Below, piece after piece: positions 57,976-64,000 of a DNA stretch of 64,000 nucleotides. The first letter of the stretch is position 1. Each line of letters starts with the position of its first letter. Below the pieces are notes generated by a model, which saw nothing but the letters and a program-made list of their open reading frames with translations, searched no databases and was not told the DNA's origin. Source of the DNA: Thalassotalea euphylliae (GTDB lineage Bacteria; Pseudomonadota; Gammaproteobacteria; Enterobacterales; Alteromonadaceae). The DNA is taken from NCBI RefSeq assembly GCF_003390335.1, contig NZ_QUOU01000001.1:3596001-3660000 (forward strand), read 5' to 3'. The translations under genes were made by a program, and so were the position numbers.

Positions 57976-59838
57976 ATGACCATTAATCTAGCCGATTATC
58001 CTTTACTATCAACGATCAATACCCCTGACGATTTGCGTTTACTGAGCCAAGATCAGTTAACGCGCGTCAGTGATGAGTTACGAAGCTATTTATTAAATTC
58101 CGTCAGTAAAAGCAGTGGCCACTTTGCTTCTGGCTTAGGCACTATCGAACTGACGGTTGCCCTGCACTATGTTTACCGCACACCATTTGATCACCTAATT
58201 TGGGATGTTGGCCACCAAGCATACCCGCACAAAATTCTCACGGGACGTCGCGATCAATTGCACACAATTCGCCAAAAAGATGGCTTACACCCGTTCCCGT
58301 GGCGCGAAGAAAGCGAGTACGACGTATTAAGTGTGGGTCATTCCAGTACATCTATTTCGGCAGCGCTCGGCTTAGCCGTTGCCGCCGAACAAGAAGGCAA
58401 AAATCGCAAAGTTGTTGCCGTTATTGGTGATGGCGCAATGACAGCTGGTATGGCATTTGAAGCGCTAAACCACGGCGGTGATATTAACAAAGATATGTTA
58501 GTCATCTTAAATGACAATGAGATGTCAATTTCGGAAAATGTCGGCGCCCTTAACAATCATTTAGCTAAAATGCTGTCAGGCAGCTTATTTGCTGGTTTTA
58601 GAGAAGGTAGTAAACGCTTACTCAATAACATTCCACCGATTAAAGAACTGGCCAGCCGCGCCGAAGAACACATTAAAGGCATGGTTGTTCCCAGTACCTT
58701 CTTTGAAGAATTAGGCTTTAATTACATTGGCCCTATCGACGGCCACGATGTTAATGGCCTTGTTGACACGATTCGCAATATGCGCAATCTCAAAGGCCCG
58801 CAAATTCTTCATATCGCGACCAAAAAAGGTAAGGGATATCACGCCGCCGAGCAAGACCCGATTAAGTATCACGCAGTGCCTAAGTTTAACCCTGCCGATA
58901 CGTCTTTACCGAAAAGTAAACCAAGCTTGCCAACCTATTCAAAAATTTTTGGTGATTGGCTATGTGGCATGGCTGAGCGCGATAGCAAATTGATGGCAAT
59001 CACCCCAGCAATGCGCGAAGGCTCAGGTATGGTTGAATTTAGCCAGCGCTTCCCTGATCAGTATTTTGATGTCGCAATAGCTGAGCAGCACGCCGTCACT
59101 TATGCTGCGGGTTTGGCGATTGGTGGCCAAAATGCCATTGTCGCCATTTACTCAAGCTTTTTACAACGTGGCTACGATCAGCTGATTCACGATGTTGCCA
59201 TTCAAAACCTACCGGTGTTGTTTGCCATTGACCGCGCAGGTATTGTCGGTGCCGATGGTCCAACCCATCAAGGGGCGTTTGATTTAAGCTTTATGCGCTG
59301 CATTCCAAACATGGTGATTATGACGCCATCAGATGAACGCGAGTGTCAGTTAATGCTCACCACAGGCCACTTACACAATGGCCCAGCAGCCGTGCGTTAT
59401 CCGCGTGGCAGCGGCACAGGTGCTGAGTTACCTTCACTTGATGAAACCATCGCCATTGGTAAAGGTGTATTGCAGCGCCAAGGCGCCAAAATTGCCATGC
59501 TCAACTTCGGCACTATTTTAGGCGAAGCGAAACAAGCAGCTGAGGCACTTGATGCCAGCTTAGCAGATATGCGATTTGTTAAACCCATGGATGAGGCACT
59601 TATTGACGAACTCGCCAACAGTCACGATGTGATTGTCACCATTGAAGGTAACGCCATTGCGGGTGGGGCAGGCTCTGCGGTGAATGAGTATTTATTAAGC
59701 CAAGGAAGAGCAATAAAAGTACTCAACATTGGTTTACCGGATGTTTTTATTAAACATGGAACACAAGCAGAAATTCACCAAGAGTTGGGCTTAGACTGTC
59801 AGGGTATCATCGATAAAGTTAACGCGTTTATCCGCTAA
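57976..59838 (+). CDS. dxs: 1-deoxy-D-xylulose-5-phosphate synthase
   Basis: The 620-aa thiamine-diphosphate enzyme condenses pyruvate and glyceraldehyde-3-phosphate, the first step of the MEP isoprenoid pathway. It has the ThDP motif GDGAMTAGMAFEALNHGG...NDNEMSISENVG, WDVGHQAYPHKILTGR, GPTHQGAFDLSFMRCIPNM and the C-terminal transketolase domain. Operon: it starts 14 bp after ispA; a terminator follows. Confidence 0.96.
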   Translation: MTINLADYPLLSTINTPDDLRLLSQDQLTRVSDELRSYLLNSVSKSSGHFASGLGTIELTVALHYVYRTPFDHLIWDVGHQAYPHKILTGRRDQLHTIRQKDGLHPFPWREESEYDVLSVGHSSTSISAALGLAVAAEQEGKNRKVVAVIGDGAMTAGMAFEALNHGGDINKDMLVILNDNEMSISENVGALNNHLAKMLSGSLFAGFREGSKRLLNNIPPIKELASRAEEHIKGMVVPSTFFEELGFNYIGPIDGHDVNGLVDTIRNMRNLKGPQILHIATKKGKGYHAAEQDPIKYHAVPKFNPADTSLPKSKPSLPTYSKIFGDWLCGMAERDSKLMAITPAMREGSGMVEFSQRFPDQYFDVAIAEQHAVTYAAGLAIGGQNAIVAIYSSFLQRGYDQLIHDVAIQNLPVLFAIDRAGIVGADGPTHQGAFDLSFMRCIPNMVIMTPSDERECQLMLTTGHLHNGPAAVRYPRGSGTGAELPSLDETIAIGKGVLQRQGAKIAMLNFGTILGEAKQAAEALDASLADMRFVKPMDEALIDELANSHDVIVTIEGNAIAGGAGSAVNEYLLSQGRAIKVLNIGLPDVFIKHGTQAEIHQELGLDCQGIIDKVNAFIR

Positions 59839-59915
59839 TTGCCGCACTATTTTAAGCACGAGCAACTTAATGTGCCTAACTTAGCGCACTTGAGCTAAAC
59901 ACTGCATTTAAACCT

Positions 59916-59942
59916 AAAAAAAGCCGCTCTTGCGGCTTTTTT
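59916..59942. terminator. Terminator after dxs (usable from both strands)
   Basis: Stem AAAAAAGCCGC/GCGGCTTTTTT with TCTT loop, followed by further T residues. It lies 76 bp beyond the convergent chemoreceptor gene and can end both transcripts. Confidence 0.87.
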
Positions 59943-60017
59943 ATTTTGGGAACGCAGAGCTTTACCTTAAAAACTTTGACCTTGAAACGGTCAGTTTTAA
60001 CTAAAGCCGTTATTGGC

Positions 60018-62051
60018 TCAATTGCCAGCGCTGACGTTAAAGGCATCAACCGCGCTTTCAAGCGACTGGGCGAGTTTTGCCACCTCTTCACTGTAACCTA
60101 GCGTTGTTGTCGATTTTTCACTACTTTGCTGGCTCACTAACGCCACTTGCGAAATACTGTCATTGATATCACTACTGAGATTGTTTTGCTGCTGCGCCGC
60201 ACGTGAAATATCAATACTCATGGAGTGCATTTGTGAAATTGCTTGGCTGATCGTCGTCAATGTTTCCAGCAGTAGTTCAGTGTCCGTTTGGCAACGGGTG
60301 GCGTTGTTTTTCCCTTGCTCAATCTCACTGACCACATCACTGGTTTGCGATTGTAGCGCACCTATCATGGCATTAATTTCAGACGTAGATTCTTGTGTTC
60401 GACTGGCAAGCATGCGCACCTCATCGGCTACAACTGAGAAGCCACGGCCAGCCTCACCCGCACGCGCAGCTTCAATTGCGGCATTAAGTGCCAATAAATT
60501 TGTTTGATCCGCAATACTTTGAATCGTCTCTAAAATACTGCTGATATTAGTCGCTTCTTGATTCAATAAACTCACTTTACCAGCAGTGTTTTGCAGTAGC
60601 ATAGTCAAATCGTTAATCTTACTCGCCGTGCTATTGGCTCGCTGTTCAAGCTCGTTACTGCGATTTAAAGCCTCTGTCATCTGATTTTCAGCATCGGTAG
60701 ACTTAGCTAATACTTGATCAGCATGTTCGCTCAGCGACAAGGTATTATGGTTTACTTCATCAACCGTGCTTTGCTGCGAATCCAGTGATCTTGCCACCAA
60801 CTGTAATTCAGTTTGTGAGCGATTAGCGGCTTGCGCCAACGCATTAGCATTTTGCCCGATATCATCAATTAAGGTTTTTAAATGCGATACCACAGCGTTG
60901 ACATTTTTCGATAGCTGACCATATTCATCCTCACTAACCACCTCTAGCTGCTTCGTCAGATCCCCCTGTGCAATGCGGTGCAACACTTCGTTGATACGAA
61001 AAAGCGGCTTGATCATCGCACGAATCGTTAATATTGCAACCGTGATACTCACCAGCATAATGACCGCCAAAATAATTAATGTCAGCGCTTGGCCATTATC
61101 AACACCAGCAAAAACATTTTGCTGTAAATTCGCTAAGTTAGCATCAACTTGTTCAAGTAAGTTATCGATAGTCGCTAACGCTTGCTCAATCTGCTGCTCA
61201 GAACGAGTGGCAGCCTGTGCTAGGTTCGCGTGGTTTTCCAATTGTTCGCGCTTGATGATAAACAGACTATGTTCATTGGTGAGCTTATCATTTGCTTGTT
61301 CAAACTCACTGACAAATTGTTCAATAAGCCCTTGTGTGTCGTAGACCTCACCTTGCCTAACTAAGTAACCGAGCAAGTCTTCAATATGCAGTAACGATTG
61401 CTCAATCAACTCTTGGCTTTGATTGAGTTCTTCCACGTCAGTGATGCCAAGTACACTATTGGCCGCATCGGCAAGGTTGATCACATAGCCTTCTATTTGC
61501 CCAGCAGAGCCAATAATACGATCGACAATAGCTTGTTCTTTATCATCTTCTAAATAGGTTAAATCAACGAGTAAAGCGCCCGCTTCGTTAAGATTAGCGG
61601 CAACCTGTTGTTCAACGCTTTTCAGTGATTGTGCTAAGGCAAGGGCTTTGGACTGAAAGCTAAACATATTAGCGACAGTTTGTGCGAATAATGACTGCTC
61701 TTGCTCAACCACGCGTAACTGCTCAGCGAGCATACTGGGTAATGAAAGCTGACCGAGATTTTGTTGCGCTTCACTCAGCCTAACGCCTTGATTGGCAAAA
61801 TCTGCTCTAAGGATTGAGAGCTGCTGCTCGCTCCCCACGCTGGTAATTTGAGAGGCTTGTTTAGCTTGTTTTAGCAAGCCAATTTGCAGCCCCGTACTTT
61901 GTTTTTGCACGGGGATCGCAATACTGTCAACTTCCTTAGTCGCCTGCTCGATATCGGCGAGGATACCAATGGAGCTAACACTGGCAAAGATGAGCAGTAA
62001 AAGTATGACAACAAAGCCAAGAATGATCTTATGGGCAACCTTTACATTCAT
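60018..62051 (-). CDS. Methyl-accepting chemotaxis protein
   Basis: The 677-aa chemoreceptor has a membrane helix at about 10-30, a large helical periplasmic sensor rich in glutamine and glutamate (about 32-325), a second helix (about 330-352), a HAMP domain (353-405), and a cytoplasmic coiled coil with the highly conserved signalling tip SIADQTNLLALNAAIEAARAGEAGRGFSVVADEVRMLASR. The sensor domain does not show a ligand motif that I recognise. No CheR-tethering pentapeptide is at the C-terminus (ends AFNVSAGN). Monocistronic. It presumably signals to the flagellar motor powered by pomAB. Confidence 0.91.
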   Translation of the reverse strand: MNVKVAHKIILGFVVILLLLIFASVSSIGILADIEQATKEVDSIAIPVQKQSTGLQIGLLKQAKQASQITSVGSEQQLSILRADFANQGVRLSEAQQNLGQLSLPSMLAEQLRVVEQEQSLFAQTVANMFSFQSKALALAQSLKSVEQQVAANLNEAGALLVDLTYLEDDKEQAIVDRIIGSAGQIEGYVINLADAANSVLGITDVEELNQSQELIEQSLLHIEDLLGYLVRQGEVYDTQGLIEQFVSEFEQANDKLTNEHSLFIIKREQLENHANLAQAATRSEQQIEQALATIDNLLEQVDANLANLQQNVFAGVDNGQALTLIILAVIMLVSITVAILTIRAMIKPLFRINEVLHRIAQGDLTKQLEVVSEDEYGQLSKNVNAVVSHLKTLIDDIGQNANALAQAANRSQTELQLVARSLDSQQSTVDEVNHNTLSLSEHADQVLAKSTDAENQMTEALNRSNELEQRANSTASKINDLTMLLQNTAGKVSLLNQEATNISSILETIQSIADQTNLLALNAAIEAARAGEAGRGFSVVADEVRMLASRTQESTSEINAMIGALQSQTSDVVSEIEQGKNNATRCQTDTELLLETLTTISQAISQMHSMSIDISRAAQQQNNLSSDINDSISQVALVSQQSSEKSTTTLGYSEEVAKLAQSLESAVDAFNVSAGN

Positions 62052-62280
62052 ATGAACACCTACTTGTAATATCTGTATTTATTATTTTTTTTGCTGAATT
62101 ACTACAATTCAAATTACATTATTATATAGCTGAATTTATTAGCTTATTTTTTATCAGACCTGGTTATTAAAACAGCGACATAGGTAAATGAAAAGGTAAA
62201 ATGAAAGTTTTTTGACCTAAGTAGAGTCATTATTTTGTTAGGGATTGTGTTATACCTTTATGGCAAAAACGTGCAGGTAT

Positions 62281-62310
62281 AAAAAAAGCTACTGACATCA
62301 GTAGCTTTTT
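62281..62310 (-). terminator. Rho-independent terminator of ribBX
   Basis: Minus strand stem AAAAAGCTACTG/CAGTAGCTTTTT with ACAT loop, about 22 bp beyond the stop codon. Confidence 0.87.
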
Positions 62311-62331
62311 ACTTAGTGAAGATTTTTTTAC

Positions 62332-63441
62332 TTACTCTGCAAGATACTCAACCACTTCTAAGCCAAAGCCCGATAGTGAGTGATATTTTGTTTGAGAGCT
62401 CAATAAACGCATTTTACTAACGCCTAAGTTAGCTAAAATTTGCGAGCCAACACCAACGTTACGTGAACCAATATGGCGTTTAACTTCTTTAATGGTTTCG
62501 CCTGCATCTAACTTAGCGTACTTTTCAACTTGTGCAATCAAGCTTTCTGGCGACTCGTGTTTACCTAACAACACAAGTACACCGCCTTCTGCCGCAATGC
62601 GCTCTAGTGCTTTACCAATCGGCCATTTGTTGATGCTGTCCCGTTGGCTAAACAATAAATCGCGGAACGTGTTTTCCAAATGAACACGCACAAGCGTTGG
62701 CTCTTGCGCATTAATTTCACCTTTTGCGAGCGCAAAGTGTGTTTGGCCGTCAATCGTATCTTTAAATACGGTTAAATCGAAATCACCAAACGCCGTAGGT
62801 AATTTACATTGTGAAATGCGCTCGATAGTGGTTTCGTTTGCGTTGCGGTATTCAATTAAATCGGCAATCGTGCCCATTTTGATACCGTGTTTTTCAGCAA
62901 TTTTCTCTAAGTCAGGACGGCGTGCCATGGTGCCGTCTTCATTTAAGATTTCAACAATGACGGCTGCTGGCTCTAACCCTGCTAAACGCGCTAAATCAAC
63001 GCCCGCCTCAGTGTGACCGGCACGGTTAAGCACACCGCCATCTTTGGCAATTAACGGGAAAATATGCCCCGGCTGCACAATAGCGTTCTCATCGGCATCT
63101 TTGGCTACCGCAGCAAGGATCGTCGTCGCGCGGTCAGCGGCTGAAATCCCCGTTGTGACGCCTTCTGCCGCTTCAATTGAAACCGTGAAGTTGGTGGTGA
63201 ACTGCGCATCGTTCTTTTCAACCATCAAAGGTAATTTAAGCTTTTGACAACGCTCGGCTGACATCGGCAAACAAATCAACCCACGGCCATGAGTCGCCAT
63301 AAAGTTGATCGCTTCTGGCGTGACCAATTCGGCAGCCATGATGAAGTCACCTTCGTTTTCGCGATCTTCATCGTCCATCAAGATCACCATTTTGCCTAAC
63401 TTGATGTCATCAATAATTTCTTGTGGCGTATTTAATTGCAT
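62332..63441 (-). CDS. ribBX: 3,4-dihydroxy-2-butanone-4-phosphate synthase fused to a degenerate GTP cyclohydrolase II domain (RibBX)
   Basis: Residues about 1-205 are the RibB domain that makes the four-carbon precursor of riboflavin: MDDEDRENEGDFIMAAE (acidic Mg loop), THGRGLICLP, and GHIFPLIAKDGGVLNRAGHTEAGVDLARLAG. Residues about 206-369 align with RibA but lack the zinc cysteines (the CxxxCDC region is replaced by LLFSQRDSINKW), so cyclohydrolase activity is improbable. This layout is the RibBX variant. It lies 27 bp after riboflavin synthase, so the two are co-transcribed. Confidence 0.9.
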   Translation of the reverse strand: MQLNTPQEIIDDIKLGKMVILMDDEDRENEGDFIMAAELVTPEAINFMATHGRGLICLPMSAERCQKLKLPLMVEKNDAQFTTNFTVSIEAAEGVTTGISAADRATTILAAVAKDADENAIVQPGHIFPLIAKDGGVLNRAGHTEAGVDLARLAGLEPAAVIVEILNEDGTMARRPDLEKIAEKHGIKMGTIADLIEYRNANETTIERISQCKLPTAFGDFDLTVFKDTIDGQTHFALAKGEINAQEPTLVRVHLENTFRDLLFSQRDSINKWPIGKALERIAAEGGVLVLLGKHESPESLIAQVEKYAKLDAGETIKEVKRHIGSRNVGVGSQILANLGVSKMRLLSSQTKYHSLSGFGLEVVEYLAE

Positions 63442-63468
63442 AACTGCCTCTTGTTACTTAGCCTTGGG

Positions 63469-64000
63469 TTATTTGATAAAGCCGCTGCGTGCTAGTAAGT
63501 CTTGACTAACACCCGACGAATCAGTGGGTTGATGTGAGGTGGTTAACAAGCGCTCGATATAACGAGCAACCACATCAACTTCAATATTGAGCTTAGTACC
63601 GACTTGATAATCGGCAATAATGGTCTCTTGTGCGGTATGTGGCACTATGGTTAAACGGAACTGATCGCTGGTTAAACTGTTCACTGTTAGGCTCACGCCA
63701 TCAATAGTGATGGAGCCCTTTTCCGCGATGTATGGGGCAATTTCTGCGTCCATCGCGATCCAATAATCCCAGCTGTTGCCCGATTGTGTAATCGACGTGA
63801 TTTCAGCAACGGCATCGACATGGCCAGAAACCATATGACCACCAAAGCGCGTGGTCGGTAGCATCGCCTTTTCCAAGTTCACCTTTTGTCCTACTTGGTA
63901 GTTCGCAAAGCCCGTGCGCGTTAGTGTTTCATTCGACACATCTGCCGTAAAGCTGCGCTCGCTATAGTGCACGACCGTTAAACAAATGCCATTGGTGGCA
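63469..64000 (-). CDS. ribE: Riboflavin synthase alpha chain, C-terminal part (5' end outside window)
   Basis: The final 177 codons of the lumazine-binding protein family are present and the frame is open to the window edge (ATNGICLTVV...). The GHMVSGHVDAVAEI segment begins the second lumazine-binding barrel, and GSITIDGVSLTVNSL is typical of its active-site strand. Riboflavin synthase dismutates two 6,7-dimethyl-8-ribityllumazine. It is co-transcribed with ribBX. An internal GTG at 63972 is not the start because conserved residues precede it in frame. Confidence 0.93.
   Translation of the reverse strand, partial: ATNGICLTVVHYSERSFTADVSNETLTRTGFANYQVGQKVNLEKAMLPTTRFGGHMVSGHVDAVAEITSITQSGNSWDYWIAMDAEIAPYIAEKGSITIDGVSLTVNSLTSDQFRLTIVPHTAQETIIADYQVGTKLNIEVDVVARYIERLLTTSHQPTDSSGVSQDLLARSGFIK

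Noticed and set aside
62332..63441. Bifunctional RibBA with GTP cyclohydrolase II activity
   Set aside because: The zinc-binding cysteines required for cyclohydrolase II are missing from the second domain.

Overview
The window is chromosomal housekeeping DNA from a marine gammaproteobacterium of the order Alteromonadales, most likely a Colwelliaceae/Thalassotalea-type organism. The evidence is moderately AT-rich DNA, the isc, min, suhB-trmJ, thiI, xseB-ispA-dxs and ribBX gene neighbourhoods, a sodium-type flagellar stator (pomAB), several sodium-coupled transporters and a large TonB-dependent receptor. I see no prophage, insertion sequence, CRISPR array, rRNA or tRNA gene. Both ends are cut: ettA at the left edge and riboflavin synthase at the right edge are partial.

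Layout. 1-1.5 kb: end of ettA, a PilZ protein and a GcvR-like ACT protein. 1.6-5.3 kb: ppk1-ppx (polyphosphate). 5.5-7.2 kb: a DJ-1/PfpI protein and a LysR regulator. 7.5-11.9 kb: a phosphate block, pstS, phoR-phoB and a porin. 12-16 kb: an orphan histidine kinase, rdgC and an HDOD protein. 16.3-18 kb: trhP-yfhL (tRNA hydroxylation). 18.1-22.4 kb: a tight three-gene operon of a cupredoxin-like protein, an EAL phosphodiesterase and an outer-membrane barrel. 22.7-25.4 kb: TonB receptor. 26.1-27.9 kb: minCDE. 28.2-33.8 kb: iscRSUA-hscBA-fdx. 34-38 kb: cysE, trmJ, a second HDOD gene and suhB. 38.2-43.3 kb: M28 peptidase, cobA, an RhlE-type helicase and a lysozyme-like lipoprotein. 43.3-44.4 kb: a 1-kb region without protein genes. 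44.4-52.1 kb: gshA, nhaC, an RluA-family enzyme, an NSS transporter, yajQ, vanZ-like and panE. 52.3-59.8 kb: thiI, cytochrome b561, pomBA and xseB-ispA-dxs. 60-64 kb: a chemoreceptor, ribBX and riboflavin synthase.

The most striking element is in the 43.3-44.4 kb region. It holds four tandem, independently promoted and terminated small-RNA units (about 66-77 nt each). Every unit has an extracytoplasmic sigma-E type promoter of the form GAACTW-N16-TCNNA, a predicted 5' end GAGAG exactly six bases further on, a UCCC motif near the 5' end and a GC-rich hairpin followed by eight T. The array lies next to gshA, where enterobacteria carry the sigma-E-dependent sRNA micA. I infer a multiplied MicA-like family of envelope-stress sRNAs.

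A second theme is phosphate control. Pho-box-like direct repeats with 11-bp period lie upstream of pstS, phoB, the porin and ppk1, which suggests that these genes form a local PhoB regulon. Other regulatory signals are a perfect FNR-type site before trhP, two IscR type-1 palindromes before iscR, a 27-bp hairpin between hscB and hscA, and two 11-bp-period tandem repeats, one of which contains the xseB start codon.
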